Part shown: one piece after another, positions 44,540 to 55,636 of the stretch | Numbering within the stretch: position 1 is the first letter of the stretch | Layout of the letters: each line of letters opens with the position of its first letter | DNA from: Muribaculaceae bacterium | GTDB lineage: Bacteria > Bacteroidota > Bacteroidia > Bacteroidales > Muribaculaceae | Reading direction: 5' to 3' | Assembly: GCA_910573745.1 (NCBI GenBank) | Contig: CAJSYI010000011.1 | Span: 1-64,000 of the forward strand | DNA length: 64,000 bases | Notes under the pieces: model-generated | The model's input: the letters and a program-made list of their open reading frames with translations, nothing else | What the model was told of the DNA's origin: nothing | Database searches by the model: none | Position numbers and translations under genes: made by a program

Positions 44540-45406
44540 TTACTTTTTCCTTCTCTCAATGATGTACTTGTTCGAATGCTTCTTCGGCGAGCGCGTCTTC
44601 AGACCCTTGGCGTAGAGACCTGTGCGTGAACGCGGGTGGCCACCGGACTGACGGCCTTCACCACCACCCATCGGGTGGTCTACAGGGTTCATGACTACAC
44701 CACGGTTGTGAGGACGGCGGCCGAGCCAACGGCTGCGGCCTGCCTTGCCGCTCTGCTCAAGAGCATGCTCGGCATTGCCGACCACGCCGACGGTGGCGCG
44801 GCATGTGAGAAGCACCTTGCGAGTTTCACCTGAAGGCAATTTGATAATCGCGTAGTCGCCTTCGCGCGAGGTGAGCTGAGCGAACGTTCCGGCCGAACGC
44901 GCCATAGCGGCGCCCTGTCCGGGACGGAGCTCAATACAATGGATCAGAGTACCCACGGGAATCTTCGACAAGGGAAGCGTGTTTCCGACCTCAGGAGCCG
45001 CATCGGGGCCGCTGATCACGGTCTGTCCCACTTCAAGGCCGTTGGGCGCGATGATATACGCCTTTGAGCCGTCCTTGTAGTAGAGAAGCGCGATGCGTGC
45101 CGAACGGTTGGGATCGTACTCGATGGTCTTCACCGTAGCCGGTATTCCGTCGTAGTTTCTCTTGAAATCTATCAGACGCAATTTTCTCTTGTGGCCGCCA
45201 CCACGGTAGCGGGTGGAGAGCTGGCCGGCGGAGTTGCGGCCGCCGGTGGAGCGTTTTCCGACCGTAAGAGACTTTTCTGGTGCGTTAGCAGATGATTTGC
45301 GCACAACCAGCTCCCCGTCCTTGCGGACAGCCACTTCGCGCTTGAATACACCAATAATCTTGTGTCTTTGCCCAGGGGTAGTGGGCTTGAATTTCTTTAC
45401 TGCCAT
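44540..45406 (-). CDS. rplB: Ribosomal protein L2 with an N-terminal insertion
   Basis: 288 residues, about 14 more than the usual 273-275. [19 protein letters not shown] is followed by an extra charged segment (about residues 20-38, [18 protein letters not shown]) before [18 protein letters not shown] rejoins the family. Downstream motifs [12 protein letters not shown] (with the catalytic-centre histidine) and the basic tail are intact, so the protein should work normally. L2 is needed for subunit joining and peptidyl transfer. Confidence 0.97.
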   Translation of the reverse strand: MAVKKFKPTTPGQRHKIIGVFKREVAVRKDGELVVRKSSANAPEKSLTVGKRSTGGRNSAGQLSTRYRGGGHKRKLRLIDFKRNYDGIPATVKTIEYDPNRSARIALLYYKDGSKAYIIAPNGLEVGQTVISGPDAAPEVGNTLPLSKIPVGTLIHCIELRPGQGAAMARSAGTFAQLTSREGDYAIIKLPSGETRKVLLTCRATVGVVGNAEHALEQSGKAGRSRWLGRRPHNRGVVMNPVDHPMGGGEGRQSGGHPRSRTGLYAKGLKTRSPKKHSNKYIIERRKK

Positions 45407-45412
45407 TATTCT

Positions 45413-45703
45413 TTAGATATTGCTATAGTAGTCGATTGTTTGTCCTTCCGCTACAGTTACGTATGCCTTCTTGAAGGCCGGCTTGCGGCCGCGGATCAGT
45501 CCCTTCTTGGTGTAGCGTTGCATACGCTTGCCTGCATAGTTCGCAGTGTTCACTCTCTCGACGCGGACATTGTAGAGCTTTTCGACGATGTCTTTGATCT
45601 GGAACTTGTTTGCGTCGGGCGAAACGGCGAAAGTGTAGCAGTTGAGCTTATCGCTGCAAGCGTTGGCCTTCTCGCTGATGATTGGTTTGATCTGGATATC
45701 CAT
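45413..45703 (-). CDS. rplW: Ribosomal protein L23
   Basis: 96 residues: IIKPIISEKANACSDKLNCY-type start, VEKLYNVRVERVNTANYAG, and the terminal YVTVAEGQTIDYY. Docking site for trigger factor and SRP at the exit tunnel. Confidence 0.96.
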   Translation of the reverse strand: MDIQIKPIISEKANACSDKLNCYTFAVSPDANKFQIKDIVEKLYNVRVERVNTANYAGKRMQRYTKKGLIRGRKPAFKKAYVTVAEGQTIDYYSNI

Positions 45704-45717
45704 ATCGGTTCTCCTTT

Positions 45718-46350
45718 TTAGAATTCGTTAATGACTGCTACGCTGTCTTCTGTCACCAGAATCGCATCGTTGTTGAGCAGAGCGTAAGTATTGAGGTCGA
45801 TAGCCTGCATCATAAGGGCGTTGGGCACATTGCGCACCGAAAGGAGCACATTGCGGTCCACACCGTTCATCACGAGCAGCACTTTCTTCTCGTCAAGGTT
45901 GAAAGCCTTGGCGATGGCCATATAGCTCTTGGTCTTCGGGGCATCGAAAGTGAAGTTCTCCACTACGAAGATCTGGCCTTCCGCAGCCTTGGAAGTGAGG
46001 GCGATCTTGCGGGCAAGAGCCTTCATCTTCTTGTTGAGCTTGCTACGGTAGTCGCGGGGACGCGGACCGAACACCGTGCCGCCGCCGCGCAGCAGCGGAG
46101 AGTTGATGTCGCCGCGACGCGCACCGCCGCCGCCCTTCTGGCGTCCGAGCTTGCGGGTCGAGCCGCTGACCTCTGAACGTTCCTTGCTCTTGTGGGTTCC
46201 CTGACGCTGGTTGCCGAGATACTGCTTCACGCTGAGATAAACGGTGTGCTTAGCGTTGCCTTCATTCAGGTCGAGGCCAAAGACCTTATCGTTGAGGACG
46301 ACTTTGCGCCCCGTATCTTCACCTTTGATGTTGTAAACTACTGCTTCCAT
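45718..46350 (-). CDS. rplD: Ribosomal protein L4
   Basis: 210 residues: [60 protein letters not shown]. In E. coli L4 represses the S10 operon; the long spacer after rpsJ is a place where such control might act. Abuts rplC. Confidence 0.98.
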   Translation of the reverse strand: MEAVVYNIKGEDTGRKVVLNDKVFGLDLNEGNAKHTVYLSVKQYLGNQRQGTHKSKERSEVSGSTRKLGRQKGGGGARRGDINSPLLRGGGTVFGPRPRDYRSKLNKKMKALARKIALTSKAAEGQIFVVENFTFDAPKTKSYMAIAKAFNLDEKKVLLVMNGVDRNVLLSVRNVPNALMMQAIDLNTYALLNNDAILVTEDSVAVINEF

Positions 46351-46967
46351 TATTTCTCAACTAAAACGATTGAACCTTTGTGGCCCGGGATAGACCCCTT
46401 GATCATTAACAAATTGTGCTCGGGGAGCACCTTTATCACCTGAAGGTTTTGGACAGTAACGCGCTCGTTGCCCATGTGTCCGGCCATACGAAGACCCTTG
46501 AACACCTTTGCGGGATAGGAGCACGCGCCAATCGAACCCGGGGCGCGGAGACGGTTGTGCTGGCCATGCGTGGCCTGACCCACACCGCCGAAGCCATGAC
46601 GCTTCACTACGCCCTGGAAACCTTTACCCTTGCTGGTGCCGACCACGTCGACAAAACTGCCTTCCGTGAAGAGATCCACGGTAAGCGTGTCGCCCAGCGA
46701 AGGGAGCGTCTCAAAAGATTTGAACTCGGCCAAGTGTCTTTGGGGAGCTACTCCGGCCTTCTTGAAGTGACCCGCCATAGGCTTGGTGGTGTGCTTATCC
46801 TTCTTATCCTGGAAGCCCACCTGAACAGCCTCATAGCCGTCGGTCTCCACTGTCTTGACCTGAGTAACCACGCAAGGACCTACTTCGATAACAGTGCACG
46901 GAATGTTTTTTCCGTCGGCACTGAAAACGGATGTCATTCCGATTTTCTTTCCTAATAATCCTGGCAT
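46350..46967 (-). CDS. rplC: Ribosomal protein L3
   Basis: 205 residues: [56 protein letters not shown]. Organises the peptidyl-transferase centre. Separated from rpsJ by 131 bases with a GC-rich hairpin. Confidence 0.98.
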   Translation of the reverse strand: MPGLLGKKIGMTSVFSADGKNIPCTVIEVGPCVVTQVKTVETDGYEAVQVGFQDKKDKHTTKPMAGHFKKAGVAPQRHLAEFKSFETLPSLGDTLTVDLFTEGSFVDVVGTSKGKGFQGVVKRHGFGGVGQATHGQHNRLRAPGSIGACSYPAKVFKGLRMAGHMGNERVTVQNLQVIKVLPEHNLLMIKGSIPGHKGSIVLVEK

Positions 46968-47037
46968 TTCTTTACTTTGATATTAAAACGTTGTTTTTTT
47001 GTATCTGTTGGTAGTTGGTTCGAGGAGTCGAGGGGAA

Positions 47038-47088
47038 TTCCGGGCGCGGCCCACACAGGCATGAGCCAAAAACGGCCGCCGCCCGGAA
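47038..47088 (-). promoter_or_regulatory. GC-rich hairpin in the rpsJ-rplC spacer
   Basis: Perfect 8-bp outer stem ttccgggc (47038-47045) / gcccggaa (47081-47088) with ggcc/ggcc inside (47048-47051, 47074-47077), directly after the rpsJ stop on the minus strand. No T-run follows. Confidence 0.45.
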
Positions 47089-47098
47089 ATCCGGTATG

Positions 47099-47404
47099 TC
47101 AGACTTTGATCGAAACGTCAACGCCGCTGGGAAGCTCGAGCTTCATCAGCGCATCCACAGTCTTGGAAGTAGAGCTGTAGATGTCGATGAGACGCTGGAA
47201 CGAGCAAAGCTGGAACTGCTCGCGGGATTTCTTGTTGACGAAAGTCGAACGGTTGACAGTGAAGATGCGCTTGTGCGTGGGCAGAGGAATCGGACCGCTG
47301 ACAACAGCACCGGTGGATTTCACCGTCTTTACGATCTTTTCTGCCGACTTGTCGACAAGATTGTGATCGTATGATTTGAGTTTGATTCTGATTTTTTGGC
47401 TCAT
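47099..47404 (-). CDS. rpsJ: Ribosomal protein S10
   Basis: 101 residues: [41 protein letters not shown]10 also serves as NusE in antitermination. First gene of the S10 segment, 48 bases after fusA. Confidence 0.98.
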   Translation of the reverse strand: MSQKIRIKLKSYDHNLVDKSAEKIVKTVKSTGAVVSGPIPLPTHKRIFTVNRSTFVNKKSREQFQLCSFQRLIDIYSSTSKTVDALMKLELPSGVDVSIKV

Positions 47405-47452
47405 ATCTTTTGTGTATCTGTTCTGGTTAAAGAAGTGATGTGTCCCTGACGG

Positions 47453-49576
<2,124 letters not shown>

Positions 49577-49625
49577 TTCTTATATGGTTGAAAAACGTTC
49601 TCCTTGAAGAATGAAAATGGGGGGG

Positions 49626-50102
49626 TTAGAATCTGAAGTGAGCGAAAGCACGGTTTGCTTCGGCCATGCGGTGCATGTCCTCTTTGCGCTTAAACGCTCC
49701 GCCCTGGTCGTTGAAGGCATCGACGATTTCAGCGGCGAGCTTGCCGGCCATCGTCTTTCCGCCACGCTTGCGGGCATAGATGATGAGGTTCTTCATTGAG
49801 ATCGACTCCTTGCGGTCCGGGCGGATTTCGGTAGGCACCTGGAAAGTGGCACCGCCTATGCGGCGCGACTTCACCTCCACCTGGGGAGTTACGTTTTCGA
49901 GAGCTTTCTTCCATATCTCAAGTGCAGACTTCTCCTCGTTGGGAAGCTTGCTTTTTACGATTTCGAGAGCCGAGTAGAAGATGGTGAATGCGGTGTTCTT
50001 CTTACCGTCATACATCAGATGGTTCACGAACTTGGTAACACGGGAGTCATGGAAGACGGGGTCCGGAAGGATCACCCGTTTTTTTGGCTTTGCCTTTCTC
50101 AT
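49626..50102 (-). CDS. rpsG: Ribosomal protein S7
   Basis: 158 residues from ATG 50102 ([20 protein letters not shown]), the normal length; the frame extends upstream into the spacer but those residues are not S7-like. [18 protein letters not shown] and [20 protein letters not shown] are conserved. S7 starts assembly of the 30S head. Confidence 0.98.
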   Translation of the reverse strand: MRKAKPKKRVILPDPVFHDSRVTKFVNHLMYDGKKNTAFTIFYSALEIVKSKLPNEEKSALEIWKKALENVTPQVEVKSRRIGGATFQVPTEIRPDRKESISMKNLIIYARKRGGKTMAGKLAAEIVDAFNDQGGAFKRKEDMHRMAEANRAFAHFRF

Positions 50103-50360
50103 TGGTTTAGAAAAAACGTGTTGTTTTTGTTTTTGGCTGCTTCTCAGATCTTCAATCCCCACGCCCGGCTGAGAGGGCCGTCGTGCAAACCGCAACGTGT
50201 GCGCCGGGGATTTACTCAACCTTTAGCGAAACACTGCGTTCGCTCTATATATTATGGCGTAAAACCATTCTTGCGAAGAGCGGGCAGATTCCGCAGATAG
50301 CCGTCCAAAATAAATCAAAAACGAGATTAAAAATTTGTTGATGATTTAGGTAAGGGCGGC
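50103..50360 (-). promoter_or_regulatory. Folded 258-base rpsL-rpsG spacer
   Basis: aatcccc (50154-50160) pairs with ggggatt (50206-50212), enclosing cggc/gccg (about 50166-50180); a second region holds cgctct/agagcg (about 50246 and 50275). In E. coli S7 binds the rpsL-rpsG intercistronic RNA and represses rpsG; a similar role here is inferred from place and folding. Confidence 0.45.
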
Positions 50361-50744
50361 TTATTTCTTAGCTGCCTTGGGACGCTTCGCACCGTACTTG
50401 GAGCGACGCTGTGTGCGGCCCTGCACGCCTGCCGTGTCAAGGGTGCCGCGAACGATGTGATAACGCACACCGGGAAGGTCTTTCACACGACCGCCACGCA
50501 CCATCACGATGGAGTGCTCCTGGAGGTTGTGTCCCTCACCGGGGATGTAGGAGTTGACCTCCTTGCCGTTGGTGAGACGCACACGAGCCACCTTACGCAT
50601 AGCCGAGTTAGGCTTTTTGGGGGTAGTGGTGTAGACCCTGACACAGACACCGCGACGCTGGGGGCATGAGTCCAAAGCGGGCGATTTGCTCTTGTCCTTG
50701 AGAGCCGCGCGTCCTTTTCTTACTAATTGCTGAATAGTAGGCAT
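50361..50744 (-). CDS. rpsL: Ribosomal protein S12
   Basis: 127 residues: [59 protein letters not shown]. The lysine of TPKKPNS, a common streptomycin-resistance site, is the wild-type residue. First gene of the whole supercluster, with its own consensus promoter. Confidence 0.98.
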   Translation of the reverse strand: MPTIQQLVRKGRAALKDKSKSPALDSCPQRRGVCVRVYTTTPKKPNSAMRKVARVRLTNGKEVNSYIPGEGHNLQEHSIVMVRGGRVKDLPGVRYHIVRGTLDTAGVQGRTQRRSKYGAKRPKAAKK

Positions 50745-50835
50745 CTTAGTTTGTTGTTACTTATGTTTGTTTATAAAATCCTTTTTCAAACGCTTCTCCG
50801 AGGCATCCGCAACATCGCGACCGCACCCACGCCAT

Positions 50836-50865
50836 ACAATCAACCGATTAACAATCAACCGATTA
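50836..50865. repeat. 15-base tandem repeat in the rpsL leader
   Basis: acaatcaaccgatta occurs twice in a row (50836-50850, 50851-50865), inside the predicted 5' leader of rpsL, about 95 bases before its start codon. Confidence 0.8.
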
Positions 50866-50901
50866 ACTGCCACGAAAGTACATTTTGCCCCTAAAGCGAT
50901 G

Positions 50902-50933
50902 CAAAGTTACTAACAATTAGCGTCTTATGCAAA
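50902..50933 (-). promoter_or_regulatory. str/S10 operon promoter upstream of rpsL
   Basis: Minus strand: TTTG (50930-50933), 20-base spacer, TAACTTTG (50902-50909), a full match to the Bacteroidetes consensus. The leader would be about 150 bases. Confidence 0.8.
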
Positions 50934-51170
50934 TTTTCCGTCCATAAAAAACAACCGTCCCAAAAAACCACTTTGCAAAAACGAACCAAAAACGGCCGCA
51001 TGATGTTATAATGGCAGAAAATCGTTTCATGACGTTAGGTTAGTTTGAAAAAGTATTATGGAAAACATTGCAGAGCCGGAAGTCGCGAGACCTCCGGCTC
51101 TGTTTCATTTGTCCGCATCAGATTCAGAGGCCGTCTGAAAACCGCCAGACGACACCTCTGACCCGTGCCG
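50934..51170. other. Intergenic region between rpsL promoter and the carbonic-anhydrase-like gene
   Basis: Apart from two hairpins at 51071-51102 and 51125-51160 the region is AT-rich and shows no gene. Together with the rpsL leader it forms a 426-base non-coding stretch. Confidence 0.6.
51071..51160 (-). terminator. Tandem hairpins after the carbonic-anhydrase-like gene
   Basis: Two stems in series: cagagg+cgtctg / cagacg+cctctg (51125-51160) and a perfect 10-bp cagagccgga/tccggctctg (51071-51102). T-rich sequence follows the second on both strands, so the direction is not certain, but the gene ending at 51171 needs a terminator here. Confidence 0.6.
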
Positions 51171-51695
51171 TCATTCCTGTGTGTCTTCGTACCATTTGGA
51201 GTACATCAGATAGTTGCGGGCTATCTTGACGTTCATCTCCTTGGCCTTCTCCGGCTCTACCATCTTGACGAACTTGGCAGGAGCGCCGGCCCAAAGCTCG
51301 TGCGCACCGATTTTCGTGCGGCTCAGCACCACGGATCCGGCAGCCACAAGCGCGCCCTCTCCCACTTCGGCATCGTCCATCACGACCGCACCCATGCCAA
51401 TCAAGGCATAGTCGTGTATCTTCGCGCCGTGTATCACCACATTATGCCCTATCGACACGTCATCTCCGATTTCAATGGTCGATTTCTGATAGAGCGTGTG
51501 CAGGACGCTTCCGTCCTGTATGTTCACGCGGTTGCCTATGCGGATGGAATTGACGTCGCCACGGAGCACCGTGCCGAACCAGACGCTGCATTCGTCGCCC
51601 ATCACGACATCACCTATCACACAGGCGTTGTCCGCCAAAAAGCAATCCTTTCCTATTTCAGGCGTAAAGCCCCTTACTGATCTTATTATGGCCAT
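51171..51695 (-). CDS. Gamma-carbonic-anhydrase-like hexapeptide-repeat protein
   Basis: 174 residues. Left-handed beta-helix repeats such as VIGDVVMGDECSVWFGTVLR and AEVGEGALVAAGSVV, with metal-binding histidines in GHNVVIHGAKIHDY and the distant one in LHTLY. The YrdA/PaaY/CamH-like group; many bind zinc or iron and some hydrate CO2, but activity varies. It is 43 bases after the aminopeptidase gene on the minus strand. Confidence 0.88.
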   Translation of the reverse strand: MAIIRSVRGFTPEIGKDCFLADNACVIGDVVMGDECSVWFGTVLRGDVNSIRIGNRVNIQDGSVLHTLYQKSTIEIGDDVSIGHNVVIHGAKIHDYALIGMGAVVMDDAEVGEGALVAAGSVVLSRTKIGAHELWAGAPAKFVKMVEPEKAKEMNVKIARNYLMYSKWYEDTQE

Positions 51696-51738
51696 GTTAG
51701 TTTGGTTTCCGAGTATCGGGTAAAATGGACTTTTTCAC

Positions 51739-53538
51739 TTATTTGCTACGGGAAATCGGAGCAGTCTTCTTCTCTATCCAGGCAGCCTCCTCAGCCGAAA
51801 GGAGCGGAGTCAGACGACGGCGCACCTCCGCATGGTAGGCATTCACCCATTCTATTTCAGCATCCGTCATTATTTCCGTCTGCATAAGGGCAGTGTCGAA
51901 CGGGAAGAGGGTCATCGTGTCGAACTTGTAGAAACGTCCGAACTCCGTCTCCATCGCCGGGACGGTTACGATGAGGTTTTCCAGACGTATGCCATAGCGA
52001 CCCTCAAGGTAGAGGCCAGGCTCGTTGCTCGTGATCATTCCCGGCTGGAGCGGCGTCGGGTTGATGTTGAGGCGGATGTTCTGCGGGCCTTCATGGCAAT
52101 TGATGAAGAAGCCCACGCCATGGCCGGTGCCGTGATAGTAAGCCTTGCCTTCATTCCACAGGAACTGGCGTGCGAAAGCGTCGAGCTGGTGTCCGGTGGT
52201 GCCTTCAGGGAACACGGCCGTGCCGAGGGCTATGTGGCCTTTGAGCACAAGCGTGAAGTCGTGCTTCTGCTCCTCCGCAGGCGTGCCAAGAGCCACGGTG
52301 CGGGTGATGTCAGTGGTGCCGTAAGTGTACTGTCCGCCGGAATCCACAAGCAGGAGGCCGTCCCCTTCAATCGCGACGTCAGTCTCTTCGGTGGCCTCAT
52401 AATGCACTATCGCGCCATGCCCGTTCCATCCGAGGATTGCCGAGAAGCTCTCGTCAACGCATGCCGGATCGGCCAGACGCAACGCGCGCAGCCGCTTTCC
52501 GAGCTCCACCTCTGTGAGCTTGCCCGAAGGATATTCCTTTTCCACCATCATGAAAAAGCGGGTAAGGGCGACTCCGTCCTTTTCCATTGCTGTGGCGAGG
52601 TTTTTCAGCATTGTGGGATTCTTTATGCTTTTGAGCTTGGCCACACGCGAACCGCCGAAGACCGGGGTACACCCCACCTTGTCGTAGATTCCGCGCGCCG
52701 TCTTCTCCGGATCGAGGAGCAAGCGCGTCTCTTTCGGAAGCGCAGCCACAAACGAGAGCACATCTTCATATCCCTTGACTTCGATGCCGTATTTGTCGAG
52801 ATGGGCCTTCACATCGGCATTCACCTTCTCCGCATCAACGAAAAGTATGCGGCGGGACTCGTCGAGATAAAGGAATCCCACGAAAATCGGAGAAAAGTTG
52901 ATGTCGCCGGCCGTGCGCAGGTTGGTTGCCCACGCAATGTCGTCGAGAGCGGACAGGAGCACCGCGTTGGCAAGCTCAGCCTTCACCTCTGCAAGGACGC
53001 GCCTGATTTTGGAATCAACGGTTTCGCCTACGATTCCTTCATCATGGATGAACAGCTCGTTCTTCGGACGCTGGGGGCGATCCGGATATATGTAGTCGAA
53101 CTGCGGGAAACCGTCGTTGAGCCCGATTCCGTTGTCGGAAAGCTCCTGCTGGAGACGCTGGGCAAGCGAGACGGAGAACGTCATTCCGTCGATGCCTACC
53201 GTCTGCCCTTCCTTCAAATGCCCGGCGAGCCAGCCGATGAGGTCAACCGCCTCCGGGCCGTCCTCCTTCATCATCTTGAAGCCAGTGTCCTTCAGCTGCT
53301 CTTCAGCCTGGATGAAATAGCGGGAATCAGTCCAGCAATAAGCCTCGTCCATAAGGACTACGGCTGTGCCGTTGGTGCCGTTGCCCGACTCGAAACCCGT
53401 GAGCCATTCGCGGCCGCGCCAATGATGCGGCGGCAGCTCGCTCTGATGAGGGTCGGTGCCGGTTATGACCACGGCATCAATGCCGTGCTGCTTCATCACC
53501 TCGCGCAGGCGCGTGAGGTATTCGAAATTCTTCTTCAT
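51739..53538 (-). CDS. Aminopeptidase P family protein (M24B, Xaa-Pro)
   Basis: 599 residues from ATG 53538 (MKKNFEYLTRLREVMKQHGI). Two creatinase-like N-terminal domains precede the M24 metal-binding domain, with ligands in VDSGGQYTYGTTDITR, GTGHGVGFFINCHEGP and TSNEPGLYLEGRYGIRLEN. This is the long three-domain APP1-type form. It releases the first residue from X-Pro peptides in the cytoplasm. The frame runs on upstream into the divergent ftcD gene, but that part is antisense to it. Confidence 0.94.
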   Translation of the reverse strand: MKKNFEYLTRLREVMKQHGIDAVVITGTDPHQSELPPHHWRGREWLTGFESGNGTNGTAVVLMDEAYCWTDSRYFIQAEEQLKDTGFKMMKEDGPEAVDLIGWLAGHLKEGQTVGIDGMTFSVSLAQRLQQELSDNGIGLNDGFPQFDYIYPDRPQRPKNELFIHDEGIVGETVDSKIRRVLAEVKAELANAVLLSALDDIAWATNLRTAGDINFSPIFVGFLYLDESRRILFVDAEKVNADVKAHLDKYGIEVKGYEDVLSFVAALPKETRLLLDPEKTARGIYDKVGCTPVFGGSRVAKLKSIKNPTMLKNLATAMEKDGVALTRFFMMVEKEYPSGKLTEVELGKRLRALRLADPACVDESFSAILGWNGHGAIVHYEATEETDVAIEGDGLLLVDSGGQYTYGTTDITRTVALGTPAEEQKHDFTLVLKGHIALGTAVFPEGTTGHQLDAFARQFLWNEGKAYYHGTGHGVGFFINCHEGPQNIRLNINPTPLQPGMITSNEPGLYLEGRYGIRLENLIVTVPAMETEFGRFYKFDTMTLFPFDTALMQTEIMTDAEIEWVNAYHAEVRRRLTPLLSAEEAAWIEKKTAPISRSK

Positions 53539-53621
53539 TATCTTTGGTATTGGGTTTGCATATATTAATGAGGCCGTAAAATTACAAAAAAAATCCCTTA
53601 TCTCCAATTCCGTGCAGAAAC

Positions 53622-53654
53622 TTTCACGTAACTCGGAAATAATGCGTAATTTTG
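53622..53654 (+). promoter_or_regulatory. ftcD promoter
   Basis: TTTC (53622-53625), 21-base spacer, TAATTTTG (53647-53654), 36 bases before the ATG. Confidence 0.6.
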
Positions 53655-53689
53655 CAGCCATAAAGGAACAATCATTTTTATCAGTACCG

Positions 53690-55384
53690 ATGAAAACCCG
53701 TATAATCGAATGTGTCCCCAATTTCTCAGAGGGACGCGACCTTGCCAAAATCAAGGAAATCACCAACGCGATAGAAAAAGTAAAAGGCATCAAACTGCTT
53801 GACGTAGACCCGGGCGACGCCACCAACCGTACGGTGGTGACTTTCGTGGGCGAACCCGAAGCGGTGGTAGAGGCCGCTTTCCAGGGAATCAGGCGCGCCG
53901 CCGAACTCATCGACATGCGCGGCCATCACGGCGCGCATCCACGAATGGGCGCGACCGACGTATGCCCGCTCATCCCAGTGGCCGGCGTTACGCTTGAGGA
54001 ATGCGCCCAGCTCGCACGCAAGCTCGCCGAGCGCGTGGCAACAGAGCTGAACGTGCCGACATATTGCTACGAGGCAGCCGCTTTCACCCCCGAACGCAGC
54101 AACCTCGCGGTCTGCCGCGCAGGCGAATACGAGGCACTTCCGGAAAAGATGGGCAACAAGGACAAAGGCCCCGACTTCGGCAACCGCCCGTTCGACGAGG
54201 GTGTGGCACGCACCGGAGCCACAACAATCGGCGCACGCGACTTCCTCATCGCCGTGAACTACAACCTTAACACGACCTCCACCCGTCGCGCCAACGCCAT
54301 AGCTTTCGACGTGCGCGAGAAAGGACGTCCGATGCGTGAAGGCGGAAAGGTTACCGGCAAACCCATAAAGGACGAGAACGGCAAACCCATCAACATCCCA
54401 GGCACGCTCAAAGGCACAAAGGCAATAGGCTGGTTCATCGATGAATACGGAATCGCACAGGTTTCGATGAACATCACCGACATAGCCACGACTCCGCTCC
54501 ACGTAGCCTTCGACGAAGTCTGCAAGAAAGCCAACGAACGCGGCGTACGCGTTACCGGCACCGAAATCGTGGGCCTCGTGCCGAAACGCACGCTCATCGA
54601 CGCAGGCAAACACTTCCTCCGCAAACAGCACCGTTCGGTCGGAATCCCCGACAGCGAAATCATCCGAATCGCAGTGAAGTCGATGGGACTTGACGAACTC
54701 AAGCCGTTCGACCCGAAAGAGAAGGTGATAGAATATCTCGTGGAAGACACCGACTCCAAGAAGCTCATCGACCTGACCGCCCGCGGACTCGCGGAAGAGA
54801 CGGCCAGCGAATCGCCAGCCCCTGGCGGCGGCTCGATCTCCGCCTACATGGGTGCGCTCGCCGCCGCCCTCGGCACCATGGTGGCCAACCTCACCTCCCA
54901 CAAAGCCGCATACGACGACCGTTGGGAGGAATTCTCCAATGCCGCGGAAAAAGGGCAGGAACTCATGGAACGCCTCCTCCACCTCGTTGACGAGGACACT
55001 GCCGCATTCAACCGAATCATGGATGTGTTCGCGATGCCCAAGAAGACCGATGCAGAAAAGGCCGCACGCGCAGAGGCAATGGAGAGCGCTACGCTCTACG
55101 CCACGGAAGTGCCCTTGCACACTATGGAAACTGCATTCGAGACGTTCGACCTCCTCCGCAACATGGCATCAAACGGCAACCCTGCATCAGTTACCGACGC
55201 CGGCGTAGGCACACTCGCGGCACGCGCCGCAGTGCGCGGAGCGTTCCTCAACGTCAAAATCAACGCTTCCGGTCTCAAAGACCGCGCAAAAGCCGACGCG
55301 CTCATCGCACGCGGATCCGAAATCGAAGAGAAAGCCGCCAAAGCCGAGGCCGAAATCCTCGACGTGGTGAACTCCAAGATCTGA
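53690..55384 (+). CDS. ftcD: Fused glutamate formimidoyltransferase / formimidoyltetrahydrofolate cyclodeaminase
   Basis: 564 residues from ATG 53690 (MKTRIIECVPNFSEGRDLAK). Formiminotransferase domains (about 1-330) include MRGHHGAHPRMGATDVCPL and LMHM-free FtcD core segments such as GTLKGTKAIGWFIDEYGIAQ. The cyclodeaminase domain (about 350-564) begins near PAPGGGSISAYMGALAAALG. It moves the formimino group of formiminoglutamate to tetrahydrofolate and releases ammonia, the end of histidine breakdown. hutH, hutU and hutI are not next to it. Frame is open further upstream, but the promoter fixes the start. Confidence 0.95.
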   Translation: MKTRIIECVPNFSEGRDLAKIKEITNAIEKVKGIKLLDVDPGDATNRTVVTFVGEPEAVVEAAFQGIRRAAELIDMRGHHGAHPRMGATDVCPLIPVAGVTLEECAQLARKLAERVATELNVPTYCYEAAAFTPERSNLAVCRAGEYEALPEKMGNKDKGPDFGNRPFDEGVARTGATTIGARDFLIAVNYNLNTTSTRRANAIAFDVREKGRPMREGGKVTGKPIKDENGKPINIPGTLKGTKAIGWFIDEYGIAQVSMNITDIATTPLHVAFDEVCKKANERGVRVTGTEIVGLVPKRTLIDAGKHFLRKQHRSVGIPDSEIIRIAVKSMGLDELKPFDPKEKVIEYLVEDTDSKKLIDLTARGLAEETASESPAPGGGSISAYMGALAAALGTMVANLTSHKAAYDDRWEEFSNAAEKGQELMERLLHLVDEDTAAFNRIMDVFAMPKKTDAEKAARAEAMESATLYATEVPLHTMETAFETFDLLRNMASNGNPASVTDAGVGTLAARAAVRGAFLNVKINASGLKDRAKADALIARGSEIEEKAAKAEAEILDVVNSKI

Positions 55385-55403
55385 CATTCATCCGGCAAAG
55401 CAA

Positions 55404-55445
55404 ATATGGACGGCAATCGAAAGGATGCCGTCCATATCTGTTTTC
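55404..55445 (+). terminator. ftcD terminator
   Basis: Perfect 12-bp stem atatggacggca (55404-55415) / tgccgtccatat (55426-55437), 10-base loop, then CTGTTTT. Confidence 0.85.
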
Positions 55446-55520
55446 ACACCGACCATAAATCGGAACAGAATCCCGACAGCAGGACGCCGGCACCTGAAAG
55501 GCACTGCCATTGTCATTAAT

Positions 55521-55551
55521 TTTGGGATTCAGGGATTTTTTGCTACTTTTG
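55521..55551 (+). promoter_or_regulatory. Promoter of the GlmU-like gene
   Basis: TTTG (55521-55524), 19-base spacer, TACTTTTG (55544-55551): exact consensus. Confidence 0.8.
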
Positions 55552-55636
55552 CAGCCTGCAAAAATTCTTTGGACAAGTGGACAACATCATATCTCAAGAG
55601 ACATCACTAAAGGACGCATGGTGCGACGTGAAGCCG

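Noticed and set aside
50973..51012. Sigma70-like TTGCAA and TATAAT hexamers
   Set aside because: The spacing is 28 bases, far from the usual 17, and Bacteroidetes promoters use a different consensus.
51832..53568. 578-codon plus-strand frame opposite aminopeptidase P
   Set aside because: Antisense shadow rich in His/Arg/Glu with no recognisable domain; the minus-strand enzyme is unambiguous.
53726..55120. 464-codon minus-strand frame opposite ftcD
   Set aside because: Antisense shadow of a clear enzyme gene.
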